Positions 1 to 6,950 of a DNA stretch of 22,698 nt are shown piece by piece. The stretch lies in the IMG/VR virus record IMGVR_UViG_3300018432_000050, positions 1-22,698 of that record, one strand, 5' to 3'. Each line of letters opens with the position of its first letter. Position 1 is the first letter of the stretch. Below the pieces are notes generated by a model. It saw only the letters and a program-made list of their open reading frames with translations, was not told the origin of the DNA and did not search any database. This stretch comes from a virus. The position numbers and the translations under genes were made by a program.

Positions 1-1911
1 AAGAGCGAGCTTGTCCGTAAGGAGAGATGAATCGTCGCCTCCCTCCTCTTCGGCTCCAAACAATTTGTCTAAGAGATTGACCTCAGGCACGCCCAGAGTG
101 GTCAACCATTCCTGTGCGCCTTCCCATGCAGCCACCAGTGGCGCGAGAATCGGATTCTCTTCCGCTTCAGCGTCACCCATCATTACGTCTATGAGCCCAG
201 GCTTGCCCGCTTGCTGCTCCTCGACCCAGGCAAGCCCGGCATCTATGGCGCTACCTATGGCCCCCCCGATTGTGGTCTCCTCGAGACCGGCCGCCAGAGC
301 GTCGATAAACGAAGTTGCGACCCCTTGCCCGCCAGATCGCGCTTGCTCATAGGTCGTATTGAAGGCTTCAGTAATGTCCGGCCAGTTGACGACTACATCT
401 ATGGCAATGTAAGACAATGCAAACAAGGCGAGCAGCGGCGCGTGTACGGCCCACAACCCTGCCGCAGCCGCAAAGAATCCCGGCGCGGAGCTTATGGCCC
501 AGGTCGCCAACCCGGCGAGGCCGAGATTCACCAGGCCGATGTTCTCAGAGATCCAGGTGAGCCCGCCGAGAAGCCCTTGAACGGCTGCTGAAATAGCATC
601 TATGGCCCCCGGCAGGCCACCCCCTGCCACCTCGCTGAATTTCAGCAGAGCACCGCCAATGCCTACCGCTGCATCCCATAGGGACTGAAATACAGGTACG
701 GCGAGCTCTATAGCATCGGTAATCTGCTGTTGCCCTTCGGCGCTCTGAGCCCAGGTAGAAAAGGATTCGCCAATATTGCCGATGTAGTCGGCAAGCTGAA
801 TAGCATAGGGCATCGCCGCCGATATGATCGCTATGAATCCTTCGACAAAACCGGTTGTCGCCGTCGTAAGATCCGCCATAATCGAGGGCACGCCCTCAAA
901 AATGTTAGAAATGAACCCTTGCGCCGTCTCTCCCGACAACCACTCGAAGAAAGAACCTAAGCTAGCCTGCATCGCCAGAGCAGTAGCAGTGGCCGCCTCT
1001 CCCATCATGGGGATGTAACTCTCTGCTACATCCATCGCCGCCATGCCTATATCTGCTATGACCAAGGAGGCCGGTCCTAATGCGGTTACAGCCTGTGCCC
1101 CCAACTCCGACCACCTGGCCTGCAGAACCTCCATCGCGGCACCACCGTCATAGAGCCCTTCGGCCAAGACGTAGGCAGCCCCAGCCAGGAGTCCCAAACC
1201 AACCCCGGCGGCCGCCCCCAGGCCGCTTATAGCCGCGATCCCCCCCAGCAGGGGCACGGTGGCCGACGCAGCAGCCACAACAGCCGGCACGAGCAGGGTG
1301 AACCCGGCCCCCATGCGGGCGAGCATGGTGTCCATCGCCGTGCCCACAGTGGCACCCTCATCGGCGGCGGCGTTGAAAGCGAGAATCCCCGCCGTGGCTG
1401 CCCCGCCGTCGAAATCAGCGTTGACAGTCATCGTAGTATCGCCAGAGGCGGCCGCCCGGAACGCCGACACTTCGGAGCCCGCCCCCGCGAGACCTCGGGT
1501 GTCCGCGTCAACGGTAAACGTCGCGCCGTTGGAGGCATCCGAGCGCAAGCTAGAGAAGTAACTACGAACACTAGATAGCCCGGATTGATCCGCTCCTATG
1601 CGGAAGGTAGCTCCGGTATTGGCGTCTTGACGCAAACCAGAAAGAGTGTTTTTAACACCCGAGAGGCCGCTTTGGTCAGCACGAATGTTAAAGTCCGCGC
1701 CCTTCTTCGCGTCGGTCTGAGCACCTTGAATAGACTTACTCAACTTGCCCATAGCCGCGGCACCCTGGACAGCAGACTTGTCCGACGACGTACCGATCTT
1801 GCCTATCTCGGACTCGAACTTCTTGGCTTCGGCAGCGCCGGCCTTGAAGCCACGAGACATAGGCGAGGTGTTAACGTCGAGAACGACTGTTAAGCGGTCG
1901 AGTTCCGGCAA
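1..1911 (-). CDS. Tail tape measure protein (N-terminal 637 residues, runs off window)
   Basis: The frame is open for 637 codons down to base 1 without a stop, so the C-terminus lies outside. I chose the TTG at 1911 because AGGAGG sits 9 bases upstream; an in-frame ATG at 1860 is the alternative. Tape measure proteins set tail length, act as the scaffold for tail-tube assembly and often help DNA entry. Support: position directly after the frameshifted tail chaperone, great length, an alanine- and glycine-rich composition, several hydrophobic stretches (about residues 200-250 and 430-490) and an N-terminal coiled region. Residues 71-185 hold four 29-residue repeats. No lytic transglycosylase or peptidase domain is visible in the part shown. 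Identification is strong from context and composition. Confidence 0.92.
   Translation of the reverse strand, partial: MPELDRLTVVLDVNTSPMSRGFKAGAAEAKKFESEIGKIGTSSDKSAVQGAAAMGKLSKSIQGAQTDAKKGADFNIRADQSGLSGVKNTLSGLRQDANTGATFRIGADQSGLSSVRSYFSSLRSDASNGATFTVDADTRGLAGAGSEVSAFRAAASGDTTMTVNADFDGGAATAGILAFNAAADEGATVGTAMDTMLARMGAGFTLLVPAVVAAASATVPLLGGIAAISGLGAAAGVGLGLLAGAAYVLAEGLYDGGAAMEVLQARWSELGAQAVTALGPASLVIADIGMAAMDVAESYIPMMGEAATATALAMQASLGSFFEWLSGETAQGFISNIFEGVPSIMADLTTATTGFVEGFIAIISAAMPYAIQLADYIGNIGESFSTWAQSAEGQQQITDAIELAVPVFQSLWDAAVGIGGALLKFSEVAGGGLPGAIDAISAAVQGLLGGLTWISENIGLVNLGLAGLATWAISSAPGFFAAAAGLWAVHAPLLALFALSYIAIDVVVNWPDITEAFNTTYEQARSGGQGVATSFIDALAAGLEETTIGGAIGSAIDAGLAWVEEQQAGKPGLIDVMMGDAEAEENPILAPLVAAWEGAQEWLTTLGVPEVNLLDKLFGAEEEGGDDSSLLTDKLAL
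1357..1701 (-). repeat. Four 29-residue tandem repeats in the tape measure N-terminus
   Basis: Residues 71-99, 100-128, 129-157 and 158-185 align with a strict 29-residue (87 base) period; the last is one residue shorter. Each starts with a beta-like segment such as GADFNIRADQSGLS or GATFRIGADQSGLS, then a helix-like segment such as TLSGLRQDANT. The first two are closest and the fourth most diverged. DNA identity is much lower than protein similarity, so the duplication is old. Confidence 0.8.
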
Positions 1912-1927
1912 ATTAACTCACCTCCTC

Positions 1928-2332
1928 TCATGGCCTGTGCTCACGCAGCTTCTTGGGAACGGGCAGACGTGCGGCACGCTTTTGCATCTCGCGCTGCTGT
2001 TCTTCGATATCCTGGGGCGTGGTTCTCTTCTTCAACCGCTCTTCTTCTTGCTTCTTGCGGTCGAAAACGTCGGTCGCCTTGATCTTGCGCTGTTTGTTAG
2101 AAGTGCGGTTACTGTTCACGATCCAGGCGGTGTTATGGGCGAGTATTTCGCGCTGGTCGTCTAGGCGGGACTGATATCCTTGGATAATGAGCCCTGTCTC
2201 AATGTAATCCTGCTCATCCCAGAACTCGTTAGGCGCTATCCCAACGTTTACTGCTTCCTCTAGGAAGCTCTCCCAGCTTCCGTAAGGGGTCCGGAATCCT
2301 TGGGCTTCTTCTCTTTCCCCGGCGGCGGATCT
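1928..2332 (-). CDS. Tail assembly chaperone T domain, made by -1 frameshift (gpGT)
   Basis: This is the -1 frame continuation of the tail chaperone at 2260-2811. Slipping on the heptamer at 2338-2332 gives a 294-residue fusion: 160 residues in frame 0, then 134 in the new frame. The new frame contains WESFLEEAVNVGIAPNEFWD, then DYIETGLIIQGYQSRLDDQ, an AW, and a basic, strongly helical tail rich in K, R, E and Q. This fits the T half of lambda gpGT-like proteins, which bridge the chaperone to the tape measure and tail tube. A GTG at 2119 could start a 63-residue fragment, but it begins inside the T domain and lacks a good ribosome site, so I treat it as part of gpGT. The stop lies 16 bases before the tape measure start. 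Confidence 0.85.
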   Translation of the reverse strand, partial: RSAAGEREEAQGFRTPYGSWESFLEEAVNVGIAPNEFWDEQDYIETGLIIQGYQSRLDDQREILAHNTAWIVNSNRTSNKQRKIKATDVFDRKKQEEERLKKRTTPQDIEEQQREMQKRAARLPVPKKLREHRP

Positions 2333-2811
2333 TTTGGGCCCTCATCCGGGGGGGTCTCCTCATTCAGTGGGGTATCGATAACACGACCCTGGTCGTCGTA
2401 CTCCTCGCCTTCATCCTCATCGTCTGGGATCTCGTCACCTGTTTGGACTTTCTCGATCTCTTCGCGGATCTCCGCCTTCGTGCGCCGCGAGTAGGCAGCT
2501 ATCAGCGACAGCGAGAGGTCTTCCATAGCCTCTACCTCTTCAGCCTGATCCATGATCGTATCCACCAGGGCGGTGCTACGAACTTGCCGAGAGTGGAACA
2601 TCCGGGTGGCGCCCCAGAGCATTGCAGAGAGCAGCGTAGGGCCTACCTTGCCGGTGGCGAGGGCGAAGTCGATCTCGGGCTGAGACATTCCGGCTTCTGA
2701 TTCGAGAGCCTTGCGCCCTGCGTTGTTGAACTTGAGCCGGTAGCGTTTAGTCGGCCCGTCGTCAAGGGCCGGCAAGTCGAACGTAACCTCGCCTCGTGTG
2801 TCGTTGCTCAT
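2260..2811 (-). CDS. Tail assembly chaperone (gpG-like)
   Basis: A 183-residue protein starting at ATG 2811 behind GGAG. The N-terminal 105 residues look folded and resemble phage tail chaperones (a DLPALDDG beta start, then helices). The C-terminal 75 residues are an acidic then lysine- and proline-rich linker typical of the region where the frameshift occurs. Lambda G-type proteins bind and protect the tape measure during tail assembly and are not in the virion. It lies between the major tail protein and the tape measure, the conserved place for this gene. It is expected in excess over the frameshift product gpGT. Confidence 0.88.
   Translation of the reverse strand: MSNDTRGEVTFDLPALDDGPTKRYRLKFNNAGRKALESEAGMSQPEIDFALATGKVGPTLLSAMLWGATRMFHSRQVRSTALVDTIMDQAEEVEAMEDLSLSLIAAYSRRTKAEIREEIEKVQTGDEIPDDEDEGEEYDDQGRVIDTPLNEETPPDEGPKDPPPGKEKKPKDSGPLTEAGRAS
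2332..2338 (-). promoter_or_regulatory. Programmed -1 ribosomal frameshift site CCCAAAA
   Basis: On the minus strand the bases read C CCA AAA in the chaperone frame, a canonical X XXY YYZ slippery heptamer. The -1 frame then stays open to the T-domain stop at 1928. A second weaker slippery string, G GGG AAA at 2320-2314, is in the same phase 18 bases downstream and could share the work. A few bases of GC-rich sequence follow, but I cannot name a stimulatory structure with confidence. Confidence 0.8.
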
Positions 2812-2825
2812 GCTTCTCCTTCGTG

Positions 2826-2868
2826 CCTGGATTAATGCCCGCCCCCGATCCAGGTGACAGAGGCGGGC
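2826..2868 (-). other. Two mutually exclusive stem-loops between major tail protein and chaperone
   Basis: Bases 2837-2843 pair with 2862-2868 (GCCCGCC/GGCGGGC). Bases 2826-2832 pair with 2848-2854 (CCTGGAT/ATCCAGG), overlapping the first pairing. No U-run follows on the minus strand, so this is not a standard terminator. It may protect the 3' end of the abundant major tail mRNA or modulate translation of the next gene; this is inference. Confidence 0.45.
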
Positions 2869-2893
2869 GTCTAGGTAGTTGGTAGGTTTGGTG

Positions 2894-3346
2894 TTAGGCG
2901 ACCAGCGTAAGCGGCTCGTTAAGATTGATGGTCAACTCGAACGTTACCGCGGCCTCCTGCTCGCCAGCCTTGGAGAACGTGAGGATGTAGCCTTCCGCCT
3001 CGTACACATCGTCTTCAGAGCCGTCTACGTTCGCACCCGGGAACGTCGAGACCTCCTGAACGAAGACCGGGAGACGGTTCTGGTAAGAGTTGCGTAGAGC
3101 AGCGTGGGTCGCGTCATTGGTGCCGGGCTTCAGAGCCAGCAGCGAGAGGGTAATGGTCCCCGCCTCACGTCCGGGCAGGGTCATGGAGTGGTCGGTGCCC
3201 TTGTGGGACACGTCGATGGCGCCGCGCTCGGACTCGTGGGAGTAATTCGTCTGGTAGGCGACCTGCTGGTAATCAGGTGCGCCCTCGGTACCGACATTTA
3301 CGGTCAGATAAATGTCATTACCAATCATCGCATTGGTTGATGCCAT
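2894..3346 (-). CDS. Major tail (tube) protein
   Basis: A 150-residue protein of the TP901-1/phi13 type major tail protein family, which polymerises into the hexameric tail tube. Recognisable features are the N-terminal MASTNAMIGNDIYLTV, the DVSHKGTDHSMTLPGREAGT segment that contacts neighbouring rings, and a C-terminal beta segment ending AAVTFELTINLNEPLTLVA. Length matches the short members of the family. The start ATG has GGAG 10 bases upstream. An intrinsic terminator lies about 90 bases upstream, and the tail chaperone follows downstream, as in most siphoviruses. Confidence 0.88.
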   Translation of the reverse strand: MASTNAMIGNDIYLTVNVGTEGAPDYQQVAYQTNYSHESERGAIDVSHKGTDHSMTLPGREAGTITLSLLALKPGTNDATHAALRNSYQNRLPVFVQEVSTFPGANVDGSEDDVYEAEGYILTFSKAGEQEAAVTFELTINLNEPLTLVA

Positions 3347-3433
3347 AATGGACTTGCTCCTTTCCTATTGGGTTCGGGGCAAGCTCGGGGCCGGTCTCTT
3401 GGTCGGGTCTCGGCTCCGAGCTCTAGTTGCTGC

Positions 3434-3464
3434 AAAGAAAAAGCGCCCCCAGAAAAGGGACGCT
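3434..3464 (-). terminator. Intrinsic terminator upstream of the major tail gene
   Basis: On the minus strand an 8-bp stem (AGCGTCCC pairing with GGGGCGCT, one G-U) with a 7-base loop is followed by TTTTTCTTTGCA. It lies just after the stop at 3488. Its tail matches the terminator at 3868-3889. Confidence 0.75.
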
Positions 3465-3487
3465 CGTGGACTTCTGTATGGTTGGTG

Positions 3488-3838
3488 TTAGGGCATCTTG
3501 AGAACGGCAGCGGAGACCTCGCCGGGCGTGGCGTCGATGTCCACGAAAACCTTGTTCGAGTCGTCTCCAGGCTGGTTGTACAGGCTGGGCGTGAACGGCC
3601 CAGCGAGCTTCGTTACTCCGGCGGCTATGGTTACCTCCCGCTCGTCCACGTCAAGATCGTCACGGGTTGCCGGGGTCTGGATAGTGACGGTGTGAGATCC
3701 GGCGCCCGTGTTCTTGAGCAGCAGAATCTCCTCTCCGTGATTCACGAAGGACGTTCCGTCGGCGGTCTGTGCGGTACCCGCAGGCAGAACCACCCCCGAA
3801 TCATCTAGGGTTGTAGGCGCTAATAGGCCCCTCGCCAT
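3488..3838 (-). CDS. Small beta-rich virion protein candidate (decoration-like)
   Basis: A 116-residue protein. I chose ATG 3838 because AGGAAGGAG sits 5 bases upstream; an upstream in-frame ATG at 3865 lies inside the terminator tail. The sequence is nearly all beta-type: MARGLLAPTTLDDSGVV, then HTVTIQTPATRDDLDV, a GPFTPSLYNQPGD turn and a C-terminal VFVDIDATPGEVSAAVLKMP. Actinophage genomes often carry proteins with this GPF-P-YNQ pattern among structural genes, generally unannotated. Its own ribosome site and flanking terminators suggest separately tuned, high expression. I infer a decoration or tube-associated beta-sandwich; no function is proven. Confidence 0.6.
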   Translation of the reverse strand: MARGLLAPTTLDDSGVVLPAGTAQTADGTSFVNHGEEILLLKNTGAGSHTVTIQTPATRDDLDVDEREVTIAAGVTKLAGPFTPSLYNQPGDDSNKVFVDIDATPGEVSAAVLKMP

Positions 3839-3867
3839 ACTTTCTCCTTCCTCTTGAGGTTGCAAAG

Positions 3868-3889
3868 AAAAAACGCCCCGAAAGAGGCG
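3868..3889 (-). terminator. Intrinsic terminator directly upstream of the small beta-rich protein
   Basis: On the minus strand CGCCTC TTTC GGGGCG forms a 6-bp stem with a tetraloop, followed by TTTTTTCTTTGCA. The U-run ends 29 bases before the next start codon, so no full promoter fits between. Confidence 0.8.
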
Positions 3890-3922
3890 CCGAAGTTGCT
3901 TTCGATTATTTCGTTTAGGGCA

Positions 3923-4309
3923 TTAGGCCAGCGGCGAAAGCTCCTTTGTAGTTTCAAAGTTACAGACGAAATGAATCCGCCCCGCTTCGTCTGGTGGTAG
4001 ATCCATCGGCGGCCCCAACGCCTTAATCCGTTCGTAGGTCACGCCCTCAATCACCCCGGAGTACCCCGAAAGCAACTGATAAACCCTCTCGGCCTTGCGG
4101 CGTGCGGTAGGGTAGTCCTTAGAGCGAGTAGCAAACTGAAAGCGGGGATACTCCATGATCGCTTCCTGTTGGCCCTTGATGTGGCGTGGCGCCTCACCTC
4201 CGTACCCTCGCAAAGCAGTAGCATCGTCGGGGGTAGTAGGGAGAGAGCCTATCTTCGGCCGACCTTCGCCCTGATCTTCCAGGTAGCTTTGTACTTCTTC
4301 TAAAAGCAT
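3923..4309 (-). CDS. Tail terminator-like protein
   Basis: A 128-residue protein starting at ATG 4309, sharing the A of the preceding TAA stop (TAATG coupling). The pattern fits the phage tail terminator / minor capsid family: N-terminal helix LLEEVQSYLED, a P.FQFATRSKDYPTARRKAERVYQLL core and a C-terminal strand VCNFETTKELSPLA. Tail terminators cap the tube and form the tail side of the neck. Its place after the gp10-like connector and before the major tail protein agrees. A terminator follows the gene. Confidence 0.72.
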   Translation of the reverse strand: MLLEEVQSYLEDQGEGRPKIGSLPTTPDDATALRGYGGEAPRHIKGQQEAIMEYPRFQFATRSKDYPTARRKAERVYQLLSGYSGVIEGVTYERIKALGPPMDLPPDEAGRIHFVCNFETTKELSPLA

Positions 4310-4644
4310 TACACGGCACCACCTCCTGCACGCTGCCCCGGAGTCTTAGGCGTCAGGAATTTCTCGTATTGCTTCCTCTTCGCCTCTTGGAGCAACTGCC
4401 AGTCGTCTTCGTCTATCAACCGGGTAGACTGCAGGCGCTTCCACTGTGCCTCATCTATCAGGTATCCGGTAAGGTGAATGCTCCCGCCTGTAGGAAAATA
4501 AACTAGCTCGACCTCTATGGTCGTCTCTTCCATGCCGGAGTCCACGATCACCCGGCGCTGGTAAGGTACGATTTCACCGTCCACCTTGAGCATCAGCCCC
4601 ACACCAGGCTCGTTAACTACCTCTACGAGCTTGCCGTGGATCAT
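4309..4644 (-). CDS. Neck-region protein of unknown function
   Basis: A 111-residue protein from ATG 4644, with AGG 7 bases upstream. A longer version from ATG 4698 adds 18 residues, overlaps the previous gene by 29 bases and has AAGGA 11 bases upstream, so the start is unsettled. The N-terminal half is beta-rich (KLVEVVNEPGVGLMLKVDGE, then TTIEVELVYFPTGG). The C-terminal half is helical and charged, ending in a flexible GQRAGGGAV tail. I do not recognise the family. Its place between the gp10-like and tail terminator genes suggests a small head-tail joining component. Confidence 0.65.
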   Translation of the reverse strand: MIHGKLVEVVNEPGVGLMLKVDGEIVPYQRRVIVDSGMEETTIEVELVYFPTGGSIHLTGYLIDEAQWKRLQSTRLIDEDDWQLLQEAKRKQYEKFLTPKTPGQRAGGGAV

Positions 4645-4669
4645 TGCGCTACCTGTTTGCTCTCCATTC

Positions 4670-5086
4670 TCAGCCACGCACACCCTTTCTCGCCGCATCC
4701 TTTACCGCATCCTTGTAGCGCGGTTTGTTCTCCATAAACGGCCGCTCTAAGAACTTGTCCCCGGTCCCCGGCGTAGTGTAGTTCTCAATGTCCACCGGGC
4801 CATTCTTGCCCATATGATTAAGCCAGCCGCCTTCGTGCTGGGGGATAATGTACGGCAGACCCTCGTAACCAACCTCTACCCCTAGACCGGGGATAAGCCG
4901 GAAGAAGGCATGAGCTCGGAGATCACTCTCTCGCATCGGCGCGACCCTTTGGCTCTTGCCCTGGAGGTCGGCGCCGATGCGAGGTAACGTCCTCTTAACT
5001 TCCCCCTCGACACGCCCGGGCATGGCCCCCAACTTGGATATAAGCCGGTCCGCTCCGTCAACTCGCAAGGTTAAATTCCTCGACAT
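4670..5086 (-). CDS. HK97 gp10-like head-tail connector / tail completion protein
   Basis: A 138-residue protein resembling the HK97 gp10 family: a helical N-terminus (ADRLISKLGAMPGRVEGEVK), a RVAPMRESDLRAHAF segment corresponding to the family's S/T-L-R pattern, a beta hairpin (GLGVEVGYEGLPYIIPQHEG), and a C-terminal RPFMENKPRYKDAV helix. Such proteins help join capsid and tail. ATG 5086 overlaps the previous gene by 29 bases and has no clear ribosome site. TTG 5068 has AGGA 8 bases upstream and may be the real start, six residues later. Confidence 0.75.
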   Translation of the reverse strand: MSRNLTLRVDGADRLISKLGAMPGRVEGEVKRTLPRIGADLQGKSQRVAPMRESDLRAHAFFRLIPGLGVEVGYEGLPYIIPQHEGGWLNHMGKNGPVDIENYTTPGTGDKFLERPFMENKPRYKDAVKDAARKGVRG

Positions 5087-5867
5087 AGGGTAGGGCCAGG
5101 TGCCGACAATTCGGGTGATACGGCGGCAGGTTCCCGAGAGCAGACGGATACTCGGGATGCGTGCCGCTTATCGAATAGATGTTGTTCTCATACGGTGTGC
5201 ATATGTCGAGGTCGTGGGCGTGCTCTGAAATCTGTACTAGATCAACGCCAACTTCGGCCAGTCGCTCGACGGTTCCTCGAGTGTGCGCCTCTCGCGCAGT
5301 CGTGCGTGCCGCCATCTCCGCGTACTTGGACAGATCCCACTCTCGGCCGACCCTATCGGTAAATCCCTTTATGCCCCGGTCCCTTAAATTGTCCTCGACT
5401 CGGGCGCTACGTTGCGGGCTCGTCTCACCTTGGATGAGGCCCTGCAGCGTCTCTTCCATCGTCGCCTTACGAAACACGTCGTCTACGCGGCGACCCACGT
5501 TGTTTACAGCATCCGTGAGGCGTCCGACAAGCCCCTCAAATAGCGCCCGTGCCGTTGCAAGGTGTGTGCCCCCAAGGCTCCCCGCTGGCTGTCCTGTGCC
5601 TTCCTCGGCCCGCTGCGCCCCGGTCCCATAGGCACTCTTCACTACATCCCACGCCGGCCCTGCTGCGTCCGTGCCCACGGCGCGATTCAGGAGCCTACTA
5701 AGAATTGCTCTTATCTCTGCCTGGCGCTGGCGCCGATAAGCAGATGTGAAGTCAGCGGCAGTAGAGAATGCCGACGCGAGAGCACGCGTAATCTGTAGCT
5801 CGGCTTGTTGAAAAAGAGCAATCAGGCGCAGAATGTCGCGCTCCATTTCAGGGGGCTGGTCCTGCAT
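5058..5867 (-). CDS. Minor capsid protein with MuF-like C-terminal domain
   Basis: A 269-residue protein. Residues 1-180 are mostly helical. The C-terminal 80 contain ARTTAREAHTRGTVERLA, EHAHDLDICTPYENNIYSISG and PPYHPNCRH, the hallmark of phage minor head proteins of the SPP1 gp7 / Mu F class (Phage_min_cap2 type). The conserved His, Asp and Cys residues look like a metal site. These proteins sit inside or at the portal vertex and affect DNA retention or ejection. The start ATG directly follows the stop of the gene upstream. Unusually, it lies after the connector genes rather than between portal and scaffold. No toxin domain is fused to the C-terminus. Confidence 0.82.
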   Translation of the reverse strand: MQDQPPEMERDILRLIALFQQAELQITRALASAFSTAADFTSAYRRQRQAEIRAILSRLLNRAVGTDAAGPAWDVVKSAYGTGAQRAEEGTGQPAGSLGGTHLATARALFEGLVGRLTDAVNNVGRRVDDVFRKATMEETLQGLIQGETSPQRSARVEDNLRDRGIKGFTDRVGREWDLSKYAEMAARTTAREAHTRGTVERLAEVGVDLVQISEHAHDLDICTPYENNIYSISGTHPEYPSALGNLPPYHPNCRHLALPYVEEFNLAS

Positions 5868-6110
5868 TTACCTGGTGTCACCGGTATCTGGATCGTAACC
5901 ACATTCCAGGGCGTGCTCAGTCAGAGCTTGCCCGAGCGCATGAGCATCTTCGGGCACGAGCGGGTAGTTTACAAGCCGCTGCTCATTAACCCCATAGCCC
6001 GGACCAATATTCAGACGAACGTAGCGCCGATCATCCTCGGGCGTAATCACCGCCATTGCAAGTGTGCCCTCCAGCTTGATCTCACTACGCTGTAGCTTGC
6101 CCTCTGCCAT
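5868..6110 (-). CDS. Small protein of unknown function, head-tail region
   Basis: An 80-residue protein. I chose ATG 6110 because AGAGGGG lies 6 bases upstream; starts at 6140 or 6137 overlap the preceding stop and lack a site. Sequence: an N-terminal charged segment, two beta strands (IKLEGTLAMAVITPEDD and YVRLNIGPGYGV), a PLVPEDAHALGQALTEHAL helix and an acidic C-terminus. I recognise no family. It lies between a head closure-like gene and the MuF-like gene, so a structural or assembly accessory role is likely. Confidence 0.65.
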   Translation of the reverse strand: MAEGKLQRSEIKLEGTLAMAVITPEDDRRYVRLNIGPGYGVNEQRLVNYPLVPEDAHALGQALTEHALECGYDPDTGDTR

Positions 6111-6136
6111 CTGATGCCCCTCTCTATAATCCTGCA

Positions 6137-6463
6137 TCACAATCGGGCCTCGAATCCTATTGCCCTACCTTTGAAAATGATCGGTGTCACCCTCCGAACC
6201 TCGGCGTCCTCTACTTCGTAGGTCGAGCCGTCCGGTAGCTCTATTTGACCACTTACAAGGTCTCCCAACTGGAGCCTATCTACGGTCATTAGGTTACTCT
6301 CTACCGCAACGTCCTGGCCCATAGCAGACTGCTTGAGGCCATCGTCAGGCTCGAACATGGCCGGGACCTCTACAGGGTCCTCGTAATCGAACTGGTTGTA
6401 ATCGTTCGGCTCACCACGGCGGCGGATAGTCACAACCTGTTTTAAATGCGTCAGAAGATTCAT
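6137..6463 (-). CDS. Head closure / head-tail adaptor protein (SPP1 gp16-like)
   Basis: A 108-residue, mainly beta protein: TIRRRGEPNDYNQFDYEDPV, LMTVDRLQLGDLVSGQIELP, then STYEVEDAEVRRV and FKGRAIGFEARL. This layout (N-terminal arm, small beta-barrel, final strand) matches head-tail joining stopper proteins. They close the portal after packaging and carry the tail interface. The ATG overlaps the preceding stop by four bases (ATGA). Its position as the second gene after the capsid-linked connector supports the call. Confidence 0.72.
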   Translation of the reverse strand: MNLLTHLKQVVTIRRRGEPNDYNQFDYEDPVEVPAMFEPDDGLKQSAMGQDVAVESNLMTVDRLQLGDLVSGQIELPDGSTYEVEDAEVRRVTPIIFKGRAIGFEARL

Positions 6464-6918
6464 GTGGTCGCCTCAAAGGTGCTCGTGTCAAAACTACTCG
6501 CCACCCCTAGCGTCCAGAATCCGCCCGTGTTCAACTGGTAGGGCACGAGCAGCCGTGCCATCCTAACTTCGTTCTGAGAGGGCTTCGGGTCGGCATACGT
6601 CACGGACACCCGGCCCGCACTCTCGCTCTTTACCGCCGGGTCCTCGTCGGTGGATAGCTGAAAGGCTCGCAAGGCAACCCAGTCGAGAACCGGCGGCGGG
6701 ATCTCCTCGTCGGCATTATCCGTGCCGTCCGGGTTCGTATCGCGGGGGAACTGGAGAGCTTGCGGAGTTACGGTGTCCAGCTTCTCCCCTATAAAGGGAC
6801 CGGCTGCGTCAAGCTCAGAGGACGCTATATCAGCATCGGCCTTTACTATGACCGCCGTAATGTCGAAACGGTCGAGAAGCCGCGTAGCTATTTCGGTGTT
6901 GTCTAAATACGGTGCCAC
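6460..6918 (-). CDS. Head-tail connector protein (gp6/gp15-like adaptor)
   Basis: A 152-residue protein starting at GTG 6918 with GGGAGG 5 bases upstream. It begins TEIATRLLDRFDITAVIVKA and has a central PPPVLDWVALRAFQLSTDED helix. A later VSVTYADPKPSQNEVRMARL segment resembles the helical adaptor ring proteins (HK97 gp6, SPP1 gp15) that dock under the portal. It is coupled to the head closure gene by ATGA overlap. Family assignment is from pattern and synteny. Confidence 0.68.
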   Translation of the reverse strand: MAPYLDNTEIATRLLDRFDITAVIVKADADIASSELDAAGPFIGEKLDTVTPQALQFPRDTNPDGTDNADEEIPPPVLDWVALRAFQLSTDEDPAVKSESAGRVSVTYADPKPSQNEVRMARLLVPYQLNTGGFWTLGVASSFDTSTFEATT

Positions 6919-6950
6919 GCGGCCTCCCTAGATGCTTGGATCACCCTTCG

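Noticed and set aside
1928-2119. Independent 63-residue gene starting at GTG 2119
   Set aside because: It is the end of the T domain reached by -1 frameshift; the frame continues upstream with typical T-domain sequence to the slippery site.
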